Shown here one piece after another: positions 7,780-14,428 of a stretch of DNA of 20,838 bases. Position 1 is the first letter of the stretch. Every line of letters begins with the position of its first letter. The position numbers and the translations under genes are program-made. Source of the DNA: 13-2-20CM-68-14 sp035640035 (GTDB lineage: Bacteria > Actinomycetota > Thermoleophilia > Gaiellales > Gaiellaceae); assembly GCA_035640035.1 (NCBI GenBank), contig DASQWX010000100.1, forward strand, positions 1 to 20,838, in the 5' to 3' direction. The notes beneath the pieces were generated by a model. The model had not been told where the DNA came from, did not search any database, and worked only from the letters and a program-made list of their open reading frames with translations.

Positions 7780-8112
7780 GTGAGCGTTTGGCTCTGGGTC
7801 GGCGTCCTTCTCGCGATCGCCTGCGTCATCGTCGTCGCGCTGCCGTTCCTGCGGCATCCGGGGCTCTCGCCGGCGGAAGACCGGCTGGGCGAGCCCGACG
7901 CCCGCGAGCGCAGGCGCCTCGAGCTCGCCGAAGAACGTGACCGTGCTCTCGCGGCCTTGAAAGAGCTCGAGTTCGACCACCGGACGGGCAAGGTCTCGGA
8001 CGAGGACTACCGCGAGCTCGTCGGGCCCCTCCGGAGGCGGGCCGCCGAAGCTCTGCGGGCGCTCGATGGGCGCCCCCGCGAGTCAGAACCAAAGGTGCAT
8101 GTCCGCCGCTAG
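7780..8112 (+). CDS. CcmI-like membrane-anchored helical protein
   Basis: A 110-residue protein with one N-terminal transmembrane helix (about residues 3-24, WLWVGVLLAIACVIVVALPF) followed by a charged coiled-coil segment: RRRLELAEERDRALAALKEL, then EFDHRTGKVSDEDYRELV. That second pattern is typical of the N-terminal part of CcmI/CycH-type cytochrome c biogenesis proteins and of short actinobacterial relatives; the TPR domain of full CcmI is absent. A real cytochrome role is unproven because no other ccm gene is nearby. GTG 7780 is chosen because of the TAGCAT box. Its end overlaps the next gene by 14 bases. Confidence 0.65.
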   Translation: MSVWLWVGVLLAIACVIVVALPFLRHPGLSPAEDRLGEPDARERRRLELAEERDRALAALKELEFDHRTGKVSDEDYRELVGPLRRRAAEALRALDGRPRESEPKVHVRR

Positions 8113-8950
8113 CTGCCCGAACTGCGCTGCGCCCGTCCCGGACGGCGCCCATTTCTGTCCGGAATGCGGGGTTCGCCTCGCGGCCGCTCCCGACGACGTC
8201 ACCGCCGTCGAGCAAGTGCCGCCGGAGGAAACGGGGCAGGTTCCGGTGCACATGGTTGCCGCAACTCCCCGCTATTTCGGGATCGCTCCGCCGCTCGCCC
8301 TGTTCGCGCTCGCGGCTGCGTCCCTCGTCCTCGGGATCGTCTTCCTCGTCGCGGGTAGCGTCATCGCCGGCGCGCTGCTGCTCGTCGCCGCCGTCCTCTT
8401 CTCAGCGCTAGTCGCCGCATCGGCCCGACGCCTTGCAGAGACGCCGGCGGCGCGCGTAACCGGCCGGGCGTTCGAGCGAGCTCGCGACCGGGCGGGGTTC
8501 GCCGTCGAGGCGGTAAGCGTGCACTCGCGGGCGCGGGCGGAGCTGCTTCGGCTCCGCCACGAGGTGGCGGACCTCGCGGGACGCAGAGCGGAGTCTGCGC
8601 GGGCGCTCGGCGAAGCGGTGTACGGTGGCGCCGAAGACGACGTCGTAGAGGCGCGCAACCGGATGAGCGAGCTCGACCGGGCGCTCGCCGAGAAGGAGAC
8701 GCAGATGACGACGGTGGCAGCCGAGGCGAAGGAACGACTTCAACGCGCACAACTCCGAGCACAGCCGACGGCGGTGGTCGAGCCGCCCGAGGTTCCGGAG
8801 CCGATGCCCGTGCCGTCGGAGCCCCCGCAGCCGGTGACCGTCCCGGAGCCCTCGCCGGTTCCCTCGGAGCCGCCGGTCCCGTCGCCCACGCCCGACCCGA
8901 TGCCCGAGCCCTCGCCTCCCGAACCTGAGCCGCCGCCGCAGGCCCGGTAA
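8099..8950 (+). CDS. Zinc-ribbon membrane protein with coiled coil and Pro/Glu-rich tail
   Basis: A 283-residue protein. Residues 6-24 form a zinc ribbon with two CPxC knuckles (CPNC and CPEC). Two hydrophobic segments follow near residues 70-115 (IAPPLALFALAAASLVLGIV and the Ala/Leu-rich stretch after it). Next is a long Ala/Arg/Glu coiled coil (about 120-220) and a low-complexity tail built from repeated PEP/PSEPP-type units. ATG 8099 is preferred over the in-frame ATG 8066 because AAAGG sits just before it and the ribbon begins six residues in. It overlaps the CcmI-like gene by 14 bases, so the two are coupled. Function is unknown. The topology suggests a membrane scaffold with a cytoplasmic ribbon. 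Confidence 0.72.
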   Translation: MSAASCPNCAAPVPDGAHFCPECGVRLAAAPDDVTAVEQVPPEETGQVPVHMVAATPRYFGIAPPLALFALAAASLVLGIVFLVAGSVIAGALLLVAAVLFSALVAASARRLAETPAARVTGRAFERARDRAGFAVEAVSVHSRARAELLRLRHEVADLAGRRAESARALGEAVYGGAEDDVVEARNRMSELDRALAEKETQMTTVAAEAKERLQRAQLRAQPTAVVEPPEVPEPMPVPSEPPQPVTVPEPSPVPSEPPVPSPTPDPMPEPSPPEPEPPPQAR

Positions 8951-8996
8951 TGCCGTCCGGGCAGGGACGGACTCCGGCCCCGCGAACGTCCTTCCG

Positions 8997-10181
8997 ATGA
9001 GCCGATTCGGTCTCGCAGTGCTCGGCGCGTTGCTTCTGGCCGCGCCCGCTGCGGGGGACGTCTACAGCCGCAAGCACTCAGTCGATGCGCGGCTGTCGAC
9101 GCTCCACGCGAAGATCGCCCAGACCGAGCAGCGGGCATCCGAGCTCTCAGCCGAGATCGACGGCGTCAGCTCTCGAATCCACAGCCTCGAAGGGCGGGTG
9201 GGCGACGTCTCGGCGCGCCTTGCGACGCTCGAAGACGATCTTGCTCTGCACCGTCGCAAGCTCGACGGGTTGACGGCGCTCTTCCGGATCGAGACGAGCC
9301 GCTACGTCTACCTCCGTCGCCAATACGGGCTCGCGCTCGCTCGGCTGAACGCGCGTCTGGTCGAGGTGTACGAGCAGGGCGACATCGACTCGGTCGACGT
9401 GATCGTCGGGGCGTCGAGCATCACGGATCTCCTGGACGGCCTCGACTACGTGAACGAGGTCGGGGCTCAGGACGAGCGGATCGCAACCAGCGTCGGTCAG
9501 GCGAAGACGGCGGCGCGCGCGGCGCGGGAGAGGACGCGGAAGCTCCGCGCCGTCGTCGCCGCCGAGACGCGCGCCGTTCAGGCGCGGACCGAGCAGGTGC
9601 GCGCGATCCGCGATCAGCTCGTCGCGAACCGCCGTGAGCTCGTCGCGGCACGCTCGAGCAAGCGAATCAGCCTCGGGAAGGTCAAGGAGAGCGAGCGAGC
9701 GGCGGTCGGTGAGGCCCAGGCGCTCGAGCGGGTCAGCGCTTCGCTCGGTGCCCAGATCCAAGCGGCCCAGGCGGCCTCGTCGTATAGGCCGCCGGCATCG
9801 GACTCGACGCCTTCCGCAAGTGGTTTCATCTGGCCGGTCAGCGGCCCCGTGACCAGCCCCTTCGGCATGCGTTGGGGGCGGATGCACACGGGGATCGACA
9901 TCGGCGTTCCGTACGGCACGCCGATCCACGCAGCAGCATCGGGAAGCGTCATCTACGCGGGCTGGATGGACGGGTACGGCAACCTCGTCTTCATCGACCA
10001 CGGCGGCGGCATCTCGACCGGTTACGCCCACCAGTCGGGCATCGCGGTCTCGAACGGGCAGAGCGTCACCCAGGGACAGGTGATCGGTTACGTCGGCTGT
10101 ACAGGCCACTGCTTCGGCCCGCACCTGCATTTCGAGGTCCGGGTGAACGGAACGCCGGTCGACCCCCTCGGCTATCTGTAG
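8997..10181 (+). CDS. EnvC/PcsB-type M23 (LytM) peptidoglycan peptidase or amidase activator
   Basis: A 394-residue exported protein. It has a signal peptide (LAVLGALLLAAPAAGDVYS), a long coiled coil (about residues 25-270) containing the EnvC/PcsB-like EVYEQGDIDSVDVIVGASS, a short linker, and a C-terminal LytM domain starting GFIWPVSGPVTSPFGMRWG. The zinc-site residues are complete (HTGID, His297 and Asp301; HLH, 376-378), so the domain should be catalytically active, unlike E. coli EnvC. The GCTGHC just before the last motif could form a disulfide. It probably cuts peptide cross-links in the wall or activates an amidase at division. It lies 46 bases after the zinc-ribbon gene with no clear Shine-Dalgarno or promoter, so it is probably co-transcribed. 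Confidence 0.9.
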   Translation: MSRFGLAVLGALLLAAPAAGDVYSRKHSVDARLSTLHAKIAQTEQRASELSAEIDGVSSRIHSLEGRVGDVSARLATLEDDLALHRRKLDGLTALFRIETSRYVYLRRQYGLALARLNARLVEVYEQGDIDSVDVIVGASSITDLLDGLDYVNEVGAQDERIATSVGQAKTAARAARERTRKLRAVVAAETRAVQARTEQVRAIRDQLVANRRELVAARSSKRISLGKVKESERAAVGEAQALERVSASLGAQIQAAQAASSYRPPASDSTPSASGFIWPVSGPVTSPFGMRWGRMHTGIDIGVPYGTPIHAAASGSVIYAGWMDGYGNLVFIDHGGGISTGYAHQSGIAVSNGQSVTQGQVIGYVGCTGHCFGPHLHFEVRVNGTPVDPLGYL

Positions 10182-10279
10182 TCGGAGATTGGGAGAGCAC
10201 GGGGTTGCCGGCGGAGCCGGCCTTCGCCCGGCGGGAGCCGTAGCCACGCCTGCGTTGTAGCGCGAAGAAGAAGGGGGCT

Positions 10280-10304
10280 CATGGGGAAACATGTTTTCCC
10301 CATG
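10280..10304. repeat. Strong 10-bp inverted repeat
   Basis: CATGGGGAAA and TTTCCCCATG pair perfectly around the 5-base loop CATGT. It is unusually A/T-containing for this genome and lies about 100 bases after the M23 peptidase stop. It could be part of a two-way termination zone or a protein-binding site. No T-tract follows on either strand. Confidence 0.6.
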
Positions 10305-10307
10305 CCT

Positions 10308-10343
10308 AAAACACACCGGCCGCCCCGGGGGAGACGGCCGGTG
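10308..10343 (-). terminator. Rho-independent-like terminator on the minus strand (for mntH)
   Basis: A 9-bp perfect stem CACCGGCCG/CGGCCGGTG (10314-10322/10335-10343) with a CCCCGGGGG-containing loop is followed on the minus strand by TGTTTTA. The orientation fits termination of leftward mntH transcripts, although it lies about 137 bases beyond the mntH stop. Confidence 0.55.
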
Positions 10344-10479
10344 CCGTCGGGAGACGTATGCGCGCAAGCCCGAGGTTTTACCCCCCGCCCACGGCTTACG
10401 CGTTCTAAGACATAAACGTATCAGCCGAGATTTGGGTTACGGGCGCTGCCGGAGGGACTGTCCCGGGACGGAGCTGGTC

Positions 10480-11745
10480 CTAGGTGAACGTCTGGTAGAG
10501 CAGGAAGACGTTCAGCGCGGAGATCAAGCTCGCGATCAGGGTGGCGACGATCGTCGTCGCCCGATGATTGACGAGCGGGCCCATGATCGACCGCTTGCTG
10601 GTGAAGATCACGAGCGGAATGAGGGCGAAGGGAATCCCGAAGGAGAGCACGACCTGACTGATCACGAGCGTCCGGGACGGGTCGAGCCCGAGCCCGATCA
10701 CGATCAGCGCGGGGAACATCGTCACCAGGCGCCGAAGCGTGACCGGAATCCGCCGCCGGATGAAGCCCTGCATCACGACCTGGCCCGCCAACGTGCCCAC
10801 GGTCGAGCTCGACAGGCCCGAGCCGAGCAGCGCGAGGGCAAACAGCGTGCTCGACGCGCCGCCGAGCAGCCCGGCGAGCGTCTTATGGGCGTTCTCGAGC
10901 GACTCGACGTCGACGAGTCCGCTCTTGTAGAACGTGCTCGCGGCGACGACGAGCATGGCGACGTTGATCAGCCCCGCAAGTGACATCGCGATCACGACGT
11001 CGACGCGGGTAAAACGGTACAGGCGCCGGGCCTGGTCCTCCGACTTCGGCAGCACACGGCCCTGGAGCAGGGCCGAATGGAGATAGATCACGTGCGGCAT
11101 CACGGTCGCCCCCAGGATCCCGACGGCGAGCAAGACCGATTCGCTGCCGGCGAAGTGAGGGACGAACGCATGCTCGGCGACCGTGCCGACGGAGGGCTTC
11201 GCGTAGAAGAGCTCGCCGACGTAGCAGACGCCGATCATCGCGACGATCGCCGCGATCACGGCCTCGAACGGGCGAAAGCCGAAGCGCTGGAGCCCCAGGA
11301 TCAGGAAGGCCGTGACTCCGGTGATCAACGCTGCCGGAAAGAGAGCGATCCCCAGCAGGAGATGGAAGCCGAGCGCGGCGCCCAGGAATTCCGCGAGATC
11401 GGTCGCCATCGCGATCACCTCGGCCTGGATCCAGAGCGCGATGGACGTCCGTCTCGAGAACTCCTCGCGACAGACCTCGGGCAGGTTGCGTCCGGTCGCG
11501 ATCCCGAGCTTTGCCGACAGGGTCTGGATCAGCATCGCCATCAGGTTCGCGGCGACGATCACCCAGACCAGCGTGTAGCCGAACTTCGACCCGCCGGCGA
11601 TGTTCGTCGCGAAGTTGCCGGGGTCGATGTATGCGACGCAGGCGACGAACGCGGGGCCCAGGAAGGGGAGGATCCGGAACCCGGTTCGGCGCTCGCCGCT
11701 CAGGATCCGGGCGGCGTCGTACGTCGTGCGCGCCGTCGCGTTCAC
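10480..11745 (-). CDS. mntH: Nramp-family divalent metal transporter (MntH-type)
   Basis: A 421-residue inner-membrane protein with about 11 hydrophobic helices. Helix 1 has the metal-binding DPGNFATN (residues 41-48; Asp41, Asn44) and helix 6 has MPH (216-218; Met216), the coordination set of bacterial Nramp proteins that import Mn2+, and Fe2+ to a lesser degree, with protons. The length is normal. The GTG start at 11745 has a strong TAGAAT box six bases upstream, so the mRNA should be leaderless. A TTAGG...CCTAA dyad covers the -35 side of this promoter and suggests control by a DtxR/MntR-type metal repressor. The hpt gene ends 19 bases upstream on the same strand. Confidence 0.92.
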   Translation of the reverse strand: MNATARTTYDAARILSGERRTGFRILPFLGPAFVACVAYIDPGNFATNIAGGSKFGYTLVWVIVAANLMAMLIQTLSAKLGIATGRNLPEVCREEFSRRTSIALWIQAEVIAMATDLAEFLGAALGFHLLLGIALFPAALITGVTAFLILGLQRFGFRPFEAVIAAIVAMIGVCYVGELFYAKPSVGTVAEHAFVPHFAGSESVLLAVGILGATVMPHVIYLHSALLQGRVLPKSEDQARRLYRFTRVDVVIAMSLAGLINVAMLVVAASTFYKSGLVDVESLENAHKTLAGLLGGASSTLFALALLGSGLSSSTVGTLAGQVVMQGFIRRRIPVTLRRLVTMFPALIVIGLGLDPSRTLVISQVVLSFGIPFALIPLVIFTSKRSIMGPLVNHRATTIVATLIASLISALNVFLLYQTFT

Positions 11746-11751
11746 AGACCG

Positions 11752-11757
11752 ATTCTA
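11752..11757 (-). promoter_or_regulatory. -10 box of mntH (leaderless)
   Basis: Minus-strand TAGAAT, one base from the TATAAT consensus, lies six bases before GTG 11745. A possible -35 (TTTAGG) is 16 bases further upstream and overlaps the dyad at 11765-11778. Confidence 0.65.
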
Positions 11758-11764
11758 GCGAGAG

Positions 11765-11778
11765 TTAGGTGCGCCTAA
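11765..11778. promoter_or_regulatory. Candidate DtxR/MntR-type operator in the mntH promoter
   Basis: On the minus strand TTAGGCGCACCTAA has TTAGG/CCTAA arms. TTAGG half-sites are characteristic of DtxR/IdeR-type iron and manganese repressor boxes. It covers the region between -35 and -10 of the mntH promoter and also forms the last codons and stop of hpt. It is shorter than the classical 19-bp IdeR box, and being coding sequence it could be chance. Confidence 0.45.
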
Positions 11779-12199
11779 ACTTGGCGACGCGCAATTCCGG
11801 CAAGTTGCGGTGCCGCTCGTCGAGATCGAAGCCGTACCCGACGAAGTACTCGTCGGGGACGACGAAGCCGACGTAGCGAACAGGCAGATCGTCGACGAGG
11901 CGGCGGTACGGACGGTCGAGCAGCGTCGCGATCGCGAGGGAGGCGGGCCGGCGAAGCTCGAGGAGCTTGCGGAGGTAGTTCAGCGTGAGTCCCGTATCGA
12001 CGACGTCCTCGATCACGAGCACGTGGCGGCCCTCGACTGCGGAGTTCAGGTCCTTCAGCAGTCGTACGCGCTCGTGACCGCCCGGCGCGACGGCTCCGTA
12101 ACCCGCGAGCTCGACGAAATCGAGCTCGTGCGGAGCCGAGATTGCGCGCGAAAGGTCGGCAAGGAAGAACAGCGTTCCCTTCAGCGGCGCGACCAGCAC
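11765..12199 (-). CDS. hpt: Hypoxanthine phosphoribosyltransferase (start codon unresolved)
   Basis: The PRPP-binding motif VLVIEDVVDTGLTL and the PLKGTLFFLADL segment identify purine salvage HPRT, which converts hypoxanthine or guanine plus PRPP to IMP or GMP. From GTG 12199 the product has only 144 residues. The same frame upstream encodes a normal HPRT N-terminus (LRVGETYLSAEEIQ, then VTELGRQVAADYAGLDL) back to about 12298, which would give the usual ~177 residues. No ATG, GTG or TTG occurs in that stretch or further upstream before the frame closes. The real start is therefore non-canonical (CTC at 12298 sits where Met is expected; ATT occurs at 12331) or the sequence has an error. It lies directly behind the PD-(D/E)XK-like gene and ends inside the mntH operator. 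Confidence 0.9.
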   Translation of the reverse strand: MLVAPLKGTLFFLADLSRAISAPHELDFVELAGYGAVAPGGHERVRLLKDLNSAVEGRHVLVIEDVVDTGLTLNYLRKLLELRRPASLAIATLLDRPYRRLVDDLPVRYVGFVVPDEYFVGYGFDLDERHRNLPELRVAKFRRT

Positions 12200-12306
12200 C
12201 AGGTCGAGCCCCGCGTAGTCGGCCGCGACCTGGCGTCCGAGCTCGGTAACGCGGGCTTGAATCTCCTCTGCGGAGAGGTACGTCTCGCCGACCCGGAGGT
12301 TGTCGG

Positions 12307-12657
12307 CTAGCGGGCGAGGTCGAGCCTGAATCGCTGGGCCAGGCGCTCGATGTCGCGCCGGTAGAAGAGCTTGATCCGAATGTCCGGGTATCGCTCACGG
12401 AGTTTGCGCAACTTGCGGTTCTTTCGTGTCACGAGGGCCTGCTTCATCACCGTCAGCTCGACGAAGAGGTCCTGCTCAGGAAGGTAGAAGTCCGGCGTGA
12501 AGGCCTCCCGGACGCGGCCGTCCTCGTCCTCCTCGAGCGCAAAGGTCCGGGGCTCGTACTCCCAGGGAATCCCGTAGAAATCGAGGAGGCGGGCGTATTC
12601 GCGCTCGGCGTCGTTTGCGAAGCGCGGCTGCACGCTCCGAGCTGGTTCGGCCCCCAC
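12307..12657 (-). CDS. Small PD-(D/E)XK nuclease-like protein
   Basis: A 116-residue protein. The core reads REAFTPDFYLPEQDLFVELT, then VMKQALVTRKNRKLRKLRER and IKLFYRRDIERL, resembling the DUF559/Vsr-like restriction-nuclease fold: PDFYLP carries the metal Asp and VEL the following acidic residue. The expected Lys two residues after that Glu is Thr (ELT), so activity is uncertain. I choose GTG 12657 because a TACGTT -10 box ends seven bases upstream; GTG 12705 would add 16 low-complexity residues and place the promoter inside the gene. Much longer open frames continue upstream but only shadow the opposite-strand genes. It is followed directly by hpt and likely shares its transcript. Confidence 0.68.
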   Translation of the reverse strand: MGAEPARSVQPRFANDAEREYARLLDFYGIPWEYEPRTFALEEDEDGRVREAFTPDFYLPEQDLFVELTVMKQALVTRKNRKLRKLRERYPDIRIKLFYRRDIERLAQRFRLDLAR

Positions 12658-12664
12658 TCGACCG

Positions 12665-12670
12665 AACGTA
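12665..12670 (-). promoter_or_regulatory. Leaderless-type -10 box for the nuclease-like gene and hpt
   Basis: Minus-strand TACGTT ends seven bases before GTG 12657, in the 69-base gap to the divergent DUF47 gene. Confidence 0.45.
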
Positions 12671-12706
12671 GCAATTCGCCCGGATGCTGCAGTTCGCGCC
12701 GTCACC

Positions 12707-12715
12707 TGATATACG
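12707..12715 (+). promoter_or_regulatory. Extended -10 promoter for DUF47
   Basis: TGATATACG reads as an extended -10 (TGn plus TATACG), 11 bases before ATG 12727. There is no Shine-Dalgarno. The transcript would have a leader of only a few bases. Confidence 0.4.
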
Positions 12716-12726
12716 ACCGCGGACTC

Positions 12727-13350
12727 ATGCCGCGCCTGCGATTGACTCCGCAGAAACGCGAGTTCTTCGATCTGTACACGAGAGCGTCCGGGAACACGGT
12801 CGAGATCTCGCGCCTCCTCGTCGAGCTCCTCGACCGGTTCCCCGCCGAAAACGGGAACCTGATCAGGGAGATCAAGGAGCGAGAGCACGAAGGCGACCAC
12901 CTGACCCACGAGGTGGTCGATCTGCTGAACCGCACCTTCGTCACGCCCTTCGACCGCGATGACATGTACCGGCTGGCGGGGGCGATCGACGACGTCTGCG
13001 ACCACATCGACGAGGCTGCCGGGAACATCGGCACGTACGGGATCGAGCGGGTGCCGGCAAAGGCGGTCGAACAGGCGCAGGTGATCCACCAGGCCGCGCG
13101 GAACCTCGATGCCGCCGTTCAGCGCCTCGAGGGGTTCCGCGACTCGAGCGCCCAGCTCATCGAGCTGCGCCGCCTCGAGGATGAGGGCGACCGGTTGGTT
13201 CGAGACGCTGTGGCGGAGCTCTTCCACACGGTCAAGGACCCGATCGTGATCATCCGCTGGAAGGACATCCACGAGCGGCTGGAAGATGCCTGCGATGCGC
13301 TCGAGAACGCCGCGGACGTCCTCGAGGCGATCCTCGTCAAGAACCGCTGA
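12727..13350 (+). CDS. DUF47 / PhoU-like phosphate transport accessory protein
   Basis: A 207-residue all-helical cytoplasmic protein of the DUF47 (PhoU-like, TIGR00153) family. It has the N-terminal FFDLYTRASGN pattern, the acidic helix EIKEREHEGDHLTHEVVDLL, then TPFDRDDMYRLAGAIDDVCD and the second-repeat motif WKDIHERLEDACDALENAAD. The acidic D/E-x3-D/E patterns resemble PhoU metal-binding sites. Members are nearly always encoded beside PiT transporters and are thought to regulate them, as here, where pit starts 76 bases downstream. Length is normal. Confidence 0.9.
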   Translation: MPRLRLTPQKREFFDLYTRASGNTVEISRLLVELLDRFPAENGNLIREIKEREHEGDHLTHEVVDLLNRTFVTPFDRDDMYRLAGAIDDVCDHIDEAAGNIGTYGIERVPAKAVEQAQVIHQAARNLDAAVQRLEGFRDSSAQLIELRRLEDEGDRLVRDAVAELFHTVKDPIVIIRWKDIHERLEDACDALENAADVLEAILVKNR

Positions 13351-13367
13351 AAATGCTGGGCATTTTC
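13349..13367. repeat. AT-rich hairpin between DUF47 and pit
   Basis: GAAAATGC-TGG-GCATTTTC is a perfect 8-bp stem beginning inside the DUF47 stop codon. It ends in TTTTCC, so it could weaken readthrough from DUF47 into pit; pit appears to have its own promoter downstream. An mRNA processing site is an alternative. Confidence 0.5.
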
Positions 13368-13415
13368 CATTGCGTCCGCACTGGTAACGCCCATCGCTTC
13401 GGTCGGGAGACCGGA

Positions 13416-13421
13416 TAGACA
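13416..13421 (+). promoter_or_regulatory. Candidate leaderless -10 box for pit
   Basis: TAGACA ends five bases before TTG 13427. It departs from TANNNT only at the last base. It overlaps the ATA triplet where homologues might begin, favouring TTG 13427. Confidence 0.35.
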
Positions 13422-13426
13422 CCATC

Positions 13427-14404
13427 TTGGTTTGGGTCGTGGTCGTCGTCGCGCTCGGCTTCGACTTCACGAACGGCTTCCACGACACCGCAAATGCCGT
13501 TGCGACCTCGGTTTCGACCCGTGCGCTCTCGCCTCGATCCGCCGTCCTCGTCGCCGCGGTCGCCAATCTCGCCGGCGCCTTCGTGACGACCGCGGTCGCG
13601 AAGACCGTGGGGCAAGGAATCATCGACACAAACCTGGCGACCGAGCGGACGGTGCTGGCGGCGCTCCTCGGTGCGATCGCCTGGAACCTCCTTACCTGGT
13701 GGCTCGGCCTCCCGTCGAGCTCGTCGCACGCGCTGATCGGCGGTCTGATCGGAGCGGCGCTCGCCCAGTCGGGCTCGAACGGCGTCGCCTGGCACGGCGT
13801 CGTCCACAAGGTCGCCTTTCCGGCCCTCGCCTCGCCCGTGCTCGGATTCCTGGGCGCGTTCGTCCTGTTGCTCGTCATCTACTGGCTCTTCGTCTCGCTG
13901 ACGCCGGGTGTCGCAAACCGCGGCTTCCGGTTCGGACAGCTCGCGTCGGGGACATGGGTCGCGTTCACGCACGGCGCCAACGACGCACAGAAGACGATGG
14001 GCGTGATCGCGCTGGCGCTTTTCGAGGCGCACAAGATCGACCACTTCTACATCCCGACCTGGGTGATCGTCGCGGCGGGGCTCGCTATCGGGGCAGGCAC
14101 CTACGTCGGCGGTTGGCGGATCATGCGCACCCTTGGCCAGCGCATCTTCTCGATGGAGCCGGCAAGCGGCTTTGCCGCCCAGGTCTCGGGCGGAACGGTG
14201 ATCTACCTCGCGACGCATTTCGGGTACCCGGTCTCGACGACGCATGTCGTCTCGGGCTCGGTCATGGGCGCAGGGGCGACGAGACGGCTCTCGGCGGTCC
14301 GTTGGGGCGTCGCCGGAAACATCGTCTTCGCGTGGGTGCTGACGATCCCGGCAGCGGCGCTGGTGGCGGCGGCCCTCTACTGGCCGGTCCAGGGAGTTTT
14401 CTAG
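13427..14404 (+). CDS. pit: PiT-family inorganic phosphate transporter
   Basis: A 325-residue membrane protein carrying both PiT repeat signatures: GFDFTNGFHDTANAVAT near the N-terminus and WVAFTHGANDAQKTMG in the second half, with about 8-10 hydrophobic helices and a conserved STTHVVSG loop. It imports phosphate, usually as a metal-phosphate complex, driven by protons or sodium. The TTG at 13427 is the only canonical start at the conserved N-terminus. Paired with the DUF47 gene upstream, it forms a standard low-affinity phosphate module and may supply phosphate to the phospho-glycerate operon that follows 24 bases later, which has its own promoter. Confidence 0.92.
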   Translation: MVWVVVVVALGFDFTNGFHDTANAVATSVSTRALSPRSAVLVAAVANLAGAFVTTAVAKTVGQGIIDTNLATERTVLAALLGAIAWNLLTWWLGLPSSSSHALIGGLIGAALAQSGSNGVAWHGVVHKVAFPALASPVLGFLGAFVLLLVIYWLFVSLTPGVANRGFRFGQLASGTWVAFTHGANDAQKTMGVIALALFEAHKIDHFYIPTWVIVAAGLAIGAGTYVGGWRIMRTLGQRIFSMEPASGFAAQVSGGTVIYLATHFGYPVSTTHVVSGSVMGAGATRRLSAVRWGVAGNIVFAWVLTIPAAALVAAALYWPVQGVF

Positions 14405-14413
14405 ACCCGGATC

Positions 14414-14419
14414 TACACT
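14414..14419 (+). promoter_or_regulatory. -10 box for the phosphoglycerate operon
   Basis: TACACT (TANNNT) ends nine bases before ATG 14429, in the short gap after pit. It would give a leaderless or near-leaderless mRNA. Readthrough from pit is also possible. Confidence 0.45.
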
Positions 14420-14428
14420 TCGGTCCAC

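Larger units (their letters stand above)
10182..10479. other. Structured 298-base gap between convergent genes
   Basis: No protein gene is supported; the open frame from 10291 is a shadow of mntH. The segment holds a GCCGGC-GGA-GCCGGC hairpin near its start, a 10-bp AT-containing hairpin at 10280-10304, a GC hairpin with a minus-strand T-tract at 10308-10343, and a 9-bp long-range stem at 10362-10370/10393-10401. The last stem pairs fully only on the minus strand, through a G-U pair. The AT-richer stretch 10400-10440 has no clear promoter. It may be a structured 3' UTR of mntH or a small RNA. Confidence 0.5.

Noticed and set aside
8761..8947. Tandem DNA repeat
   Set aside because: The repetition is the Pro/Glu-rich coding tail of the zinc-ribbon protein with varied codons, not a DNA-level repeat array.
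10182..10479. c-di-AMP (ydaO) riboswitch, which often accompanies wall hydrolases in actinobacteria
   Set aside because: The region lies downstream of the M23 gene, and the conserved ydaO core is not visible on either strand.
10291..10983. 230-codon plus-strand frame in the gap after the M23 peptidase
   Set aside because: Mostly antisense to mntH, charged low-complexity product, no ribosome site or leaderless promoter.
12706..13878. Upstream extension of the minus-strand nuclease-like frame to 523 codons
   Set aside because: It runs antisense through the DUF47 and pit genes without recognisable domains, and a leaderless start fits at 12657.
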